DNA of 64,000 nucleotides from Maea johnstoni (Eukaryota > Annelida > Polychaeta > Spionida > Magelonidae). Where the stretch lies: assembly GCA_963942565.1 (NCBI GenBank), contig OZ012689.1, positions 23,971,809 to 24,035,808 on the forward strand, given 5' to 3'. Below are positions 34,891 through 44,540 of the stretch, in pieces. The translations under genes were made by a program, and so were the position numbers. The notes beneath the pieces are model-generated. The model made no database searches. It saw nothing but the letters and a program-made list of their open reading frames with translations, and was not told the origin of the DNA. Numbering within the stretch: position 1 is the stretch's first letter; the number at the start of each line of letters is the position of its first letter.

Positions 34891-37800
34891 TTATTGTTCC
34901 ATAATATACACTTCCCATTTGCGTTCATATATGTCCAGGGTATCATTATGTAAAGCATATGTCTCCTCTGAATTTCTTTCCAAGTCTAACATATTCTCAA
35001 AATGTATCATTGAGTAGGCTGCTCTATCTTCTCTTTTTTGATAGATTAATTTCTTACCAATTATTAATACAATATTAAAAAAAAAATCCATATTTCCTTC
35101 TCCAAATATTATAGTATTTTTTTCCAGTCTAAAGTTTCGGTAACCAAATCTCTGTAAGAATATTGTGATTTCATTCCAGAAAGTGTTTGCTCTATCACAG
35201 TCAACAAAAGCATGTACGTTTGTTTCCCTTTGTTGACAGAAAGCACATAATTCAGAATTTTTTATGCCCATGTGACATAATCTTGTATTAGTGGCTACTC
35301 TCTCATGCCACACTTTAAACTGAATATCCCACAGATACATATTTTTGGTTGTCTTCTTAAAAAGTTGAATAGATTGTTTTACTTCACCTATGTCTATGTC
35401 TATCAAAATATCTCTCTCCCATTTCTGTGAAATTTCTTGTAAAATTTTAATACCATATTGTCCAGTTTTTCTATAAATATTTTGACAACCTTTTTGTTGT
35501 GAAAAGACTGTATTTAATAAAATTGGTCTAAAAGGGCCTATATTCAATAAATTTTTCTCAGCGTTTTGTATAAATCTAGATACACTACGGTGTATTGCCA
35601 TATATTCCAGAAAGTTTAAGTTGATTCCTTTTGTTTCTTCTATTTCTTCTTTGGCCATTATATTCCAAAATTCTCCCATGACATCTGAAATCATATTCAC
35701 ATTTTTTTTTTGGAGTTTTTGTATTAAAGGTAGATTCACATTTTGGTCAAACCATAGTGGCCAGCATAGATAGTCCAAATCCCTCGTTGGTCTAATTTCT
35801 GCTCTTAATAGAGATATTGAGTCCATTACATCTCTCCAGAACATGTTTTTCATTTTATCTCTATTTAACTCTATATATTCATTACCAAATAGCCAGCATT
35901 TGTCTATTTTGTATGCCAAAGCAAACACCGTCCAACTACTGTCGGTGGATATAATCCTCCTCAACCACGTTACTTTTAGAGAAGAGGAGAATCTTTCTAG
36001 GTTATGCAGCTGTAACCCTCCCATTTCATATGGGTATTCCAGTATCTCTTGCCTGAATTTTGGTGGTTTTTCTCCCCACAGAAAATTTTTGCAGATTTTT
36101 TCATATTCTTTTATAAATTCCTTGGAGGGGTTTGGGAGGGACAGCAGGATGTGAGTAATCATACTAGAGATTAAACTTTTAAACACAGAAATTTTACCAT
36201 TTAAAGTTAGTTTCCTTCTTTTCCATTGTCTTAAATTTTTTTTCATTTTTGGAAGCTTTAACTTACAATTTTCATCTGTTATTTTGTGAAGTTTTTTTCT
36301 ATTAATTTGTATCCCCAGTAATACAAACTCATCTGTTAATTCTAGTTTCTCATTTTCTAAGTTTATCATCCTGCCGTCCCCCGGCTTTCCAAGCTGCACA
36401 ACCTTTGTTTTTTCAATATTGACTTTTAGTCCAGATACACCATGAAAAAACTTAAGTGTATCTAATACCCTATTTAAGCTGTTTTTGCAGTTTTTTATTA
36501 TTAGAGTGGTGTCGTCGGCATATTGTGAGATTTTATGCTCATACCCAAAAATTTCTATGCCTTCTATTTTTTTATTTTCTCTTATTGCAATTCCTAGTAT
36601 TTCAGCACATACCACGAAGATATATGGCGAGACAGGGTCACCCTGTCTACACCCTCTCTCCAAGTGAATGGCATCTGAGAAAAAAACATTTTGCGAAATC
36701 ATTGATTGTGAGCCTTGTTGTAATATTTTGATCCAATTTAGAATTTTGTCCCCATAATTACTTAATTTAAATACCGTGTGTATAAAAGACCAGTCCAAAG
36801 TATCAAATGCTTTTTCAAAATCTACCAATATTAAAGTTCCCTGTGTATTGTTTTCATAACATTCAGTCATTATGTCATGTATTAGTCTAATATTTTCACC
36901 TATAAACCTGTTTTGGACAAAACCCTTTTGATCATTATGTATTATACTATTTAATGTTGTCTTAATTCTGTTAGCTAATAGCCCACTAAATATTTTGTAT
37001 GTTGAATTCAATAAAGTAATGGGTCTCCAATTTTTCATATGTCTTCTATCCTTTCCCTGTTTTGGTAAACATGTTATAACTCCCATCTTTTGTTGGTCTG
37101 ACAGTTTTTTAGTATCTAGGTATTCTTTAAAGGTTTTTAGCATTAAATACTTCAGATCTTCCCAGAATATTTTAAAAAATTCATAACTATACCCATCTGG
37201 GCCAGGAGCCTTATTATTTTTGGTTTTAAAGAGGAAGTTTTCTATTTCTATGAAAGTTATGTCTTCTTCCAATTTATTTTTTGTCTCATCTGATATCCTC
37301 TGTATATGCTGGGTAACCCAGTTTAGAGGTGATCTTTCTAGCTCTGTGGTTTTACCTTTTGTATATAATTTTTGATAAAAACTTTTTTGTGCATTTAGGA
37401 TGCCTTCTTTATTTTTTATTAGGTTATCTTTTAAGTCATATATCTCTAATATTGTTTTATTTATATAGTTTGCTTTCTCTAGTGATAGGAAATATGAACT
37501 AGGTTTTTCCCCTTCATTTAATTTTAGTGATCTTGCTCTAATTTGTGCACCTTTAATTTTGTCCTCTCTTATATTTTCTAATTCTAAGTTTAATATGTCT
37601 AGCTGTTCTATGTATGTTATATCTTGTTCTAGCTTATTTTCAATTTTATTTATTTCTTTAATTATCTCTTTTTCTCTTCGGTGTTCCTTTTTTTTTTTTT
37701 TTTTTGCGTATTCTAGTATTATACCTCTGAGTTGGACTAACATTACTTCCCACATTATGTCTGGTTTTATCGAGTACTCTATATTTATTTCATTTATCTC

Positions 37801-38661
37801 TAAATTATTTTGATCGTATGGTGTTAAAGCATATGTTCTTTTAATTAATTTTAATTCTTCTCTAATTTGATTTTGCAATTCTAGGTCTTTTAGTAATTCT
37901 GTATTTAGTTTCCAATATCCTGGTCCCCTGGGCTCCTGGCTTAATATGATTTCCATTGAAATTACCCCATGGTCAGTCTTATATGGTGACATAATTTCCA
38001 CTTTATCAATACGTGCTATGAGTTGTTCTGAGATAAGAAAATAGTCTAGCCTTCCTGCTTTTCTTGGGGTTTTCTTCCACCAGCTATATCTTTTTATTCT
38101 ATTATTTTTTATTCTCCAAATATCTACTAACTCGAACTCTATTTTCTTTTCCTCTAATAGTTTAGTAGCTTTTTTGTTATTCCATTGCTCATAGTTATAT
38201 GTGTCTAGCTCAAAATTTTGTATCATGTTCCAGTCTCCACCTATTATATGAAATACATTATTTATACTATTAATTTTTTCAAATATTTCTTCTAAGAACG
38301 GTTCTATATTTTCATTTGGGGCATAGACACTACAAATTGTTACTCTTCCTATTAAAGTTATTTCTAAATCTATTATTAGGTATCTACCCTTTTGGTCTAT
38401 TATTGTTTTATGTATTTTGTATTCAAATGATTTATTCAGCAGTATTGCTGTGCCCCTTGCTGTTGTTGACTCCCCTGCAATTAGTACTTCTATATTCCAA
38501 TCCTCTCTTATATCTGTATAGTCTGCCTCTATCCAATGTGTCTCCTGTAATAGTATAATATCTGCCTGTCTATGTTTTGCTCTATCTAAGATATCAAGTC
38601 TTTTATGTTTGTCTCTCAATCCCCTCACATTTAGAGATTCTATTCGCAGTTTTTCAGCCAT
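34891..38661 (-). CDS. LINE ORF2: endonuclease/reverse transcriptase
   Basis: The 1256-residue frame starts at ATG 38661. Residues 5-240 form an AP-type endonuclease: N11 in SLNVRG, E40 in LLQETHW, Y113 in SVYAPN, D143 and N145 in GGDWN, D206 in RLDYFLIS, and the terminal D230-H231. The reverse transcriptase spans about 480-770, with KAPGPDGYSYEFF at about 482, catalytic aspartate in VDFEKAFD at about 612, RGCRQGDPVSPYIF near 670 and YADD at 714-717. A C-terminal zinc knuckle is C1139-x2-C1142-x7-H1150-x4-C1155, the zf-RVT type of the L1/Tx1 group. Length matches L1 ORF2 (about 1275). No key residue is missing. The product would nick target DNA and prime cDNA synthesis there. Codon use is strongly A-rich on the sense strand, as in other L1s. 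Plus-strand frames across it are shadows. Confidence 0.95.
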   Translation of the reverse strand: MAEKLRIESLNVRGLRDKHKRLDILDRAKHRQADIILLQETHWIEADYTDIREDWNIEVLIAGESTTARGTAILLNKSFEYKIHKTIIDQKGRYLIIDLEITLIGRVTICSVYAPNENIEPFLEEIFEKINSINNVFHIIGGDWNMIQNFELDTYNYEQWNNKKATKLLEEKKIEFELVDIWRIKNNRIKRYSWWKKTPRKAGRLDYFLISEQLIARIDKVEIMSPYKTDHGVISMEIILSQEPRGPGYWKLNTELLKDLELQNQIREELKLIKRTYALTPYDQNNLEINEINIEYSIKPDIMWEVMLVQLRGIILEYAKKKKKKEHRREKEIIKEINKIENKLEQDITYIEQLDILNLELENIREDKIKGAQIRARSLKLNEGEKPSSYFLSLEKANYINKTILEIYDLKDNLIKNKEGILNAQKSFYQKLYTKGKTTELERSPLNWVTQHIQRISDETKNKLEEDITFIEIENFLFKTKNNKAPGPDGYSYEFFKIFWEDLKYLMLKTFKEYLDTKKLSDQQKMGVITCLPKQGKDRRHMKNWRPITLLNSTYKIFSGLLANRIKTTLNSIIHNDQKGFVQNRFIGENIRLIHDIMTECYENNTQGTLILVDFEKAFDTLDWSFIHTVFKLSNYGDKILNWIKILQQGSQSMISQNVFFSDAIHLERGCRQGDPVSPYIFVVCAEILGIAIRENKKIEGIEIFGYEHKISQYADDTTLIIKNCKNSLNRVLDTLKFFHGVSGLKVNIEKTKVVQLGKPGDGRMINLENEKLELTDEFVLLGIQINRKKLHKITDENCKLKLPKMKKNLRQWKRRKLTLNGKISVFKSLISSMITHILLSLPNPSKEFIKEYEKICKNFLWGEKPPKFRQEILEYPYEMGGLQLHNLERFSSSLKVTWLRRIISTDSSWTVFALAYKIDKCWLFGNEYIELNRDKMKNMFWRDVMDSISLLRAEIRPTRDLDYLCWPLWFDQNVNLPLIQKLQKKNVNMISDVMGEFWNIMAKEEIEETKGINLNFLEYMAIHRSVSRFIQNAEKNLLNIGPFRPILLNTVFSQQKGCQNIYRKTGQYGIKILQEISQKWERDILIDIDIGEVKQSIQLFKKTTKNMYLWDIQFKVWHERVATNTRLCHMGIKNSELCAFCQQRETNVHAFVDCDRANTFWNEITIFLQRFGYRNFRLEKNTIIFGEGNMDFFFNIVLIIGKKLIYQKREDRAAYSMIHFENMLDLERNSEETYALHNDTLDIYERKWEVYIMEQ

Positions 38662-38664
38662 TAT

Positions 38665-40239
38665 GGTCTTTAGGGTATTTATCCGACGACACCACTACTA
38701 ATTTTCCTAAATAATTTTTAAACTTTATCAAACCAGGAACATATAACATAAATATACATAAAATCTCACACATAAATAACCAGTTTACATGGTAGGTCAT
38801 GATTTCCCAGAGACCAGTTCGCCATCTGGGCCCCACCTTCTCTCCAATAACTGACAAGAAATGCCCCACCACACACCAGTGTCAAGTACCTTATCGAGAA
38901 TAAGATTCATCAAAAACAGCAAGTAAAGTAACATCAGGTTAGCTATCAGAGACATCAAGCAAATCAATATTTTTCAATGAATGGTAACTCAACAAACCAT
39001 CCCTGAAACACCACCCCTAGATATAATAATAAACATAAATAAAATTTTACAGGGCTTTGTCTCCCCCTCACAGTATATGTCCCATATGTTTTTATGTAGT
39101 TATATTCCCCTTTATTTTTACTTACTCACATAGCAATTGACATAGAGTATATCTCCAATGTCCACATACCTGTAGTCAGCATTGAGTGGACACACCATCC
39201 CAAATATCTCAATCAAAATTATCTCTGTGAATAGTATTCTGTTTATCAAAAGTTATATGTCATAATTAGCATCATGTGCAATCCAAATATCTCAATCAAA
39301 ATTATCTCTGTGGATAGTATTCTGTTTACCAAAAGTTATGTGTCATAATTGGCATCATGTGCAATCCAATGACAATCCAACAAAGCAACAAAAGTAATAA
39401 CATCCTGTCAACTATGTGACATTTTAAACATCTTAACATAATTCCTTGTATGAGGACAAAACACTTCAAACCACAATCTGTGGTGGCAGAAAAAAGTTTA
39501 CATTATTATCCTTACCACTATATATGTTTCAGACTCTAACTAATATCAATATTTTAAAAGATAACTCGCAAGACAAAGGTGTGTGGTGCAGCAGATTGTC
39601 ATATACCTATCTGCAATTGCATACATATCATGTTACAGAGGCAACAAAACATAAATCTTGTGTTCAACATACATACATGGGCCCCGGCGCTGCATCTGAA
39701 CCATGTAATTTGATCTGCATTGATGGATAACCCATGTAATACAGATGCTAGTCCATATAATTTCAGTATAATGGACTCAAATTGTTGTGGATCTATAAAA
39801 AAACTGTAAAAAAAAGAAAACTGAATATTGAGATTTTGTCTTTTATCCCAGATTAAAATAAGGATGCAGCACCAGACCCCACATAACTACATACCAGGGC
39901 ATCCCCCAAACTGACTACCCCCATGAATCTGGCTTATCCATGATTTACGAGGGCAGAAAAAGGGGAATTTGTCCTTCATGGGTAATCCATTTAGGTCAAT
40001 CAAACCCCCCATTCACTCAGGGGCACACCCCGGCTAAAAACGAGTCAGTCTCCCGCCCCCCCCTCCAGTTTACTATCCTGACTTTTTCTGGATTATCCAA
40101 GAAAATATATTCAGTCCACATGTCTATATCCAAATCTACCCGGTCTTAATATGTCCAGTCCCATCCCTAAACTGTCCAGACTTAGATTTAAATTTATTCT
40201 GGATTATCCAAGAATAAATATTCTGTCCATATGTCTGTA
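38665..40239 (-). other. Spacer between TatD frame and ORF2
   Basis: 1.58 kb without long frames. An 83-bp direct repeat (CAAATATCTCAATCAAAATT) occurs at 39201 and 39284. A second, 111-bp repeat starts at 40088 and 40199 (CTGGATTATCCAAGAA) and extends into the TatD frame. Just before ORF2 a 72-codon minus frame (38872-38654) ends with its TGA inside the ORF2 start, as ATGGCTGA. The spacer may be an internal untranslated region of the LINE or the remains of another insertion. Confidence 0.5.
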
Positions 40240-41640
40240 TTAAAATCTATACAGTCTCAGTATGTTCAGTCGCATCTGGATCATAATTTCGTTCAGTGGT
40301 TTACCCTTTCTCTTTGCCAGCTCTGACATGACATCTAGGACATCTGATGGGCAACTGAAAGGGTGGGCTCCCGTAGGGAAATAGGGACTGTCCGTCTCGC
40401 ATATCAAGTTTTCTAATGGGAGTCTCTCAATCAAGTCCTTCATGTGTTCTGGTCTAGTTACAATTTTGCCAGTCAAGCCGAAACATGTATCTGGGAATGT
40501 ATCCATAAATTGTCTTGCCTCTGTCAGTCCTTGTTCAAAGCTATGGTAGTGTACTTTCGTGGCCGGGATTAATTCTTTTTTCATTTCTTTCAATATATCT
40601 CCAAAAGCCTCCCTCCCGTGTATAACTACTGTCTTTCTGGTTTTTGCTGCCATTTTGAGTAGTCCCCTAAATGTGTCTATTTGTCCCGCTTTGTCTGTCT
40701 GAGTGGCGTTATGATAGTCGAGCCCTATTTCCCCAAAGCCCACCACTGTTGGTATTGTCAAAAGTCTCTCTAGGTCGTTTTTGATGGTGGCGCCAAATCT
40801 ATCAAAGTGTTTGGGGTGTAATCCCACTGTAATATGTACTTTGGGGTCACTAACTATTGATGAGTGCAGGGGCCCATCCCAACACCAGGGGTCTACCATA
40901 TTAGAAATGCATCCCTCATATCTATCATCTTTCACCTCAGCATACATGGCAGTCACCATGTCCTGATTTCCTTTAACCCCGAAATTTGTTTTAAGCCTAT
41001 CTACATGGCAGTGGGAATCCACGTAGCCTACAGGGACAGCATAGTCAAGGGGTCCTGTCAAGATCCCCACCTTCTCACAGTAGTCCATCAACAGTGTGAG
41101 GGTCTGCCAGTGAAATAGTTCGGATAAGTGTGTTGGATTCACTGGGGAATACTCATTCTTAATTGGCACTCCAAAATGCTCATCAATTAACTTGCAATGC
41201 TCAATTTGGGTTTCACAAAAGGTTGAATTTGGATGAAATAGTTTTTTGTTTTGCACTGTGTGCAGTACTTCCTTTAGGTCATTCAGACCCAAATCCTGTT
41301 GTATAAATTTCAGAAAGTCATTCACCCTCATTACATATGTAAGATAGTGGGTGACTGGGTTAAAAACACCACTTGTACCATAGGTCCTGCAAGTTTCAAT
41401 GTTGACTGCAGACTCATAATGGTGACACCTCCAGCAAGTTCTGTCGGGGAAAAGTCCCCACCAATCAGTTCCAAGATGGCTGTTGACGAAGTGTTTCCTT
41501 TTGTTTTTGTCATCAGAACCACACAACAGGCAATTCTTGGGCCAGGGTGCCCCCAAATATGGGATGAAAGTTGCCATTTCTGCAAAAAAGGTATCTATTA
41601 GTCTAGCTAGAAAGATATCTTTTGTTTTCATGATAGCCAA
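40240..41640 (-). CDS. Zinc-finger TatD-family metal-dependent hydrolase within LINE
   Basis: 466 residues by the longest reading, whose first codon is TTG; the first ATG is codon 4, at 41631. The same frame stays open upstream to 41724 and reads protein-like (SWTKKWIDFL), so the true start may come from splicing or a non-AUG codon. Residues 37-55 form C-x2-C-x9-H-x4-H, a C2H2-type zinc finger, followed by C69-x2-C72-H-H. From 206 a TatD amidohydrolase barrel carries H210 and H212 (VDSHCH), E304 (GFGEIGLDY), H341 (VVIHGRE), H366 (HYHSFEQG) and D417 (CETDSPY). These are the full expected two-metal ligand set, with the family landmark VGLHPKH at 272-278. TatD proteins act as metal-dependent DNases or 3' exonucleases; animals have TATDN1-3, and the finger-plus-TatD layout recalls TATDN2-like proteins of invertebrates. 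It lies between LINE ORF1 and ORF2 on the same strand, is intron-less, and is less A-rich than ORF2. Its stop lies in a 111-bp duplicated segment. Role in the LINE is unknown; trimming of nicked target or cDNA ends is a guess. Confidence 0.9.
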   Translation of the reverse strand: MAIMKTKDIFLARLIDTFFAEMATFIPYLGAPWPKNCLLCGSDDKNKRKHFVNSHLGTDWWGLFPDRTCWRCHHYESAVNIETCRTYGTSGVFNPVTHYLTYVMRVNDFLKFIQQDLGLNDLKEVLHTVQNKKLFHPNSTFCETQIEHCKLIDEHFGVPIKNEYSPVNPTHLSELFHWQTLTLLMDYCEKVGILTGPLDYAVPVGYVDSHCHVDRLKTNFGVKGNQDMVTAMYAEVKDDRYEGCISNMVDPWCWDGPLHSSIVSDPKVHITVGLHPKHFDRFGATIKNDLERLLTIPTVVGFGEIGLDYHNATQTDKAGQIDTFRGLLKMAAKTRKTVVIHGREAFGDILKEMKKELIPATKVHYHSFEQGLTEARQFMDTFPDTCFGLTGKIVTRPEHMKDLIERLPLENLICETDSPYFPTGAHPFSCPSDVLDVMSELAKRKGKPLNEIMIQMRLNILRLYRF

Positions 41641-42071
41641 AAAGTCTATCCATTTCTTAGTCCAGCTCAGTTGACACTTAGAATATATAGAGTAGACTCG
41701 TAAGGCAACTTTTATAATGTTTATCTATCAGCTCCATTGAAAATAGAGTGTAAACAGTATGTATTTTAAAATATTGGATTGTAGCATTATACTTAACTTT
41801 TTTTAAAGATTATACATATTATATATTTAGGAAGTGGATTTTAGTATTATATCTAACTACTGAAGGCCTATGTTCGTTGAGAGTATTCTCCTTGATTCCA
41901 TCCATGTGCATATTATATCTAAAAATTTTTAAATCCACAATCTCGAGATCTAGATCCCTCACCCCAGGGGTCTGGGAAGGGAGGGCAGGAGAGCCTCATT
42001 TAACAGTTGAACACACAGAATATGCAAATAAAGAAACAAACAATATAGTACAATACCCATCTCAGCCGCAA

Positions 42072-43484
42072 CTAGTACACACTGTAAGATTTAATTGTAT
42101 CCCAATTATCTTCCCTCTTTCTCTTTGTCTGGAGCCACACCTGTCCCTTGGCATTATCACACACCCTTGCCATTATGTGCTCATTTTCCCTAATTGCGGC
42201 TGCATCTATGCCCATTGCCTTTCTTGCTTCCCTGGCTCCCTTTGCCAAATCGTGTTTGAAACTAACCCAGAACCTTTTGCCCTCATTGTATCCTCTCAGC
42301 TCTTTTCCACATCTGAGTAAATGGTCCTTATCTTTCCATTTGAGAAAGGACACAATGATCGGGCTTGGGTCCGCATTTTTTTTGCCTGTGGGGACTCTAT
42401 GGATATGTTTAATGTCCCAGTTCCGTACTATATCTTTGTCCGCTTTCAGGTCATTGACAACAAAATCTTTTACTCTTTTCAGAGTATCTTCTGGTTTTTT
42501 GTCAACACCCTCTAGCCCATATATCCAGACATTTTGCTTTCTGGTGTATTGATCTGAAATTTCTGATTGGGCAGTCAGGGAAGCAATTTCATTATCTTTC
42601 TGTGTCACTAGCTCCTCTAGAGCCTTTATTTTCTCTTTATTTTGATCAATTTGAAACTGGCTAGCTATCTGATGTTCTACCCCAATCCTGATATTGTCAT
42701 TTACTCTCTCCAGAGTGTTTTCAAGCCTAGCCACTTTCCTTCTAAGCTCTTCATTGTCACTTTTATCTGCCTTTGCCGATATTGCTAGTGCCACCCTTTT
42801 GTCCACTTCTTCCTTAATTTTTTCTTCCTCTCTCTCTAACATTTTCCTCATTTCTACCCTACATTGATCGTAGGCATCAACATTGGCTCTTTTTATTCTG
42901 GCCTCGCTCTCCATTTGATTTTTCAAAATTCTGTCCTCCATTTCCCTCAAATCCTGTTTCAGTATATTTGGACTGGCATCCTCCCTATATTCACCATCTC
43001 CATTACTGAATAATCTTTTCCTAACACTCTCTACATCTAGGTCTTGAGCTCCCTCCATTGAGGTATCTACTTCTCTGTTTATCTCTTTATCGTTTGACCT
43101 GATGGTGATAACTCTTGATGCCGACTCGGGCTGTATATATTCCTTCCCTTTTATGTCCATGGGACTTATTTTTGATTCAACATCGCTGTGCTTTATACTT
43201 TCTAGAGAAACATTCAAAGTTGTTTTTTTTACCGACATGAATTTCTCGAAAATCGGTGCCAGCTTCACGGTTGTTTGTCCCGCTCCATCCGGTGCGAGCT
43301 TCATCGCCGGAAGTCCGGCTCCGTTCGCCGACGAATGTTCCATTTTTTCCGTGTTACTGGAGCTATCTGAACTTTCACCATCCGTATCCTTATCTGACTC
43401 AACCTGATCTGATCTCAACGTTCTAGCCTCTTTAACTTTTCTGGGTTTCTTCTTCGATCCCGATACCCTTTTCTTTCTTGGCAT
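42072..43484 (-). CDS. LINE ORF1: coiled-coil RNA-binding protein
   Basis: The 470-residue frame starts at ATG 43484 (MPRKKRVSGSKKKPRKVKEA, a very basic N-terminus that may act as a nuclear or RNA-binding tail). An acidic/serine-rich stretch follows (about 25-55). Residues about 175-315 are heptad-like and charged, predicting the trimer-forming coiled coil. Residues 317-415 match an L1 ORF1 RRM-like domain: QNVWIYGLEG, HIHRVPTGKK, PIIVSFLKWKDKDHLL. The 416-470 C-terminal part (ENEHIMARVCDNAKGQVWL) corresponds to the L1 C-terminal domain. This is the Transposase_22-like layout of vertebrate L1 and Tx1 ORF1. It would coat the LINE RNA into a ribonucleoprotein with ORF2. The frame is complete; ORF2-like A-rich codon use is milder here. 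Confidence 0.9.
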   Translation of the reverse strand: MPRKKRVSGSKKKPRKVKEARTLRSDQVESDKDTDGESSDSSSNTEKMEHSSANGAGLPAMKLAPDGAGQTTVKLAPIFEKFMSVKKTTLNVSLESIKHSDVESKISPMDIKGKEYIQPESASRVITIRSNDKEINREVDTSMEGAQDLDVESVRKRLFSNGDGEYREDASPNILKQDLREMEDRILKNQMESEARIKRANVDAYDQCRVEMRKMLEREEEKIKEEVDKRVALAISAKADKSDNEELRRKVARLENTLERVNDNIRIGVEHQIASQFQIDQNKEKIKALEELVTQKDNEIASLTAQSEISDQYTRKQNVWIYGLEGVDKKPEDTLKRVKDFVVNDLKADKDIVRNWDIKHIHRVPTGKKNADPSPIIVSFLKWKDKDHLLRCGKELRGYNEGKRFWVSFKHDLAKGAREARKAMGIDAAAIRENEHIMARVCDNAKGQVWLQTKRKREDNWDTIKSYSVY

Positions 43485-44540
43485 GTCTATCCTCGTTATC
43501 TATACCACCAGTTAAAATATAGGTTGTCAACAAAACGATTGTTTTTCTCTATTATCGCTCAACGAGTTAGAGCTAATCTCGTAACTCTATTATTGTCCGT
43601 TGGTTTACCCTTTCGACTCTAACAAATATATATGTAGATAAACCTCCTAGATGAATTGTTCATATATACTATACGCTACCATCCACCGCCAGGTCCAGAT
43701 GACTGTCCTTTTTTTCACTTAAGTCAACTCACCCGTACTGTCGTTCGCCGCAGCCAGAGTTCTCCGTCGTCGTGGCGTCGATCGTTCTCGCCTTGTCAAA
43801 TATCTTGTCCGGTGTCCTCACGAATACCTCCTTCTCGAGTTTCTGTCCGATATTTGATCTTCTCGCCGCACTTGGCTTGATTCTCCCCGAGTCAGGAATC
43901 CCTCTAGCGTCACGATCCGGTCACAGCTTCTTCTCCCTCACCGTCGTTCACCTGGTCCGGAGTGTTCCTTGCGGAACGGCAGCTTTCTCCCACGATCTCT
44001 ATAGTCGCCACATATTAGGTTTTCCTTATATGTATAACATATATATGCACTGGATAATCCAAGTTGCTCGCTATTGTCAAAGTATGATACTTTCTCAATG
44101 ATTCTAGGACATATACAGCAGTCTTCCGTCGGAGCTTCCGAGACGTGACCATGTGCCAGTAGGATCACCCTTGACTGTTGTCTGGCTGAGTCCACCTCGA
44201 TCACGCATTCCAATCGATCACTCTCATTGGCTCTCTACTGTTTCACAGTGGTCGCGGAGCTGTTCACTTTTCAAATGGGGGTGTCGGCAAAATGTTCACC
44301 TGCCATGTGCTTTTTCCAAAAAATCGACACTCACCCAGTATTTCTCTTGTCTTTTTCCCACAATTCCTGCTCTGATTCTCTAGTTTTCCTGCATCTTGTG
44401 TTTCCGAGTTCTTATCCGCATCTCCTCTCCAATACTCTGTAGCAATATATTTACTTTTTTCGTTATTTTTCCTCGATTTAGAGCGGAGCCCACACAACAC
44501 AGGTCTGGTCTACTCGGTCATGACGTCACAAAAAGCCAAG
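43485..44540 (-). promoter_or_regulatory. LINE 5' leader, CpG-rich internal promoter candidate
   Basis: About 1 kb upstream of ORF1. 43735-44000 is markedly CpG-rich (minus strand GGCGAGAACGATCGACGCCA, CGACGACGGAGAACTCTGG) against an AT-rich surrounding. LINEs are normally transcribed from an internal promoter here. No long frame and no TATA box that I can defend. Several ATG triplets precede ORF1, so scanning would need to bypass them. Confidence 0.45.

Larger units (their letters stand above)
34600..44540 (-). mobile_element. Long L1/Tx1-type LINE carrying an extra TatD ORF
   Basis: Reading on the minus strand: a CpG-rich 5' leader of about 1 kb, ORF1, a 440-bp spacer, a zinc-finger/TatD ORF, a 1.58-kb spacer, ORF2, and a 3' part of about 290 bp. 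All three frames are uninterrupted, so insertion is recent. The 3' boundary is placed near 34575-34610, where the minus strand reads AAAATTAAAAAAAGTTCAT with AAGTTCAT repeated. The 5' boundary is placed at 44520-44540 because a tandem repeat begins at 44541. I could not find a target-site duplication. At about 9.9 kb it is much longer than a standard L1 or Tx1 (5-7 kb), and the excess is the TatD frame plus its spacers. The boundaries and the membership of the TatD frame are inferred from order, strand and intactness. Confidence 0.75.

Noticed and set aside
35843-38558. Plus-strand open frames of 60-103 codons over the LINE ORF2
   Set aside because: They are antisense shadows of a 1256-codon frame with all catalytic motifs.
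40240-41640. TatD frame as bacterial contamination or a bacterial transfer
   Set aside because: The zinc-finger head and the setting between two LINE frames do not resemble bacterial TatD; it looks like an animal TATDN2-type protein.
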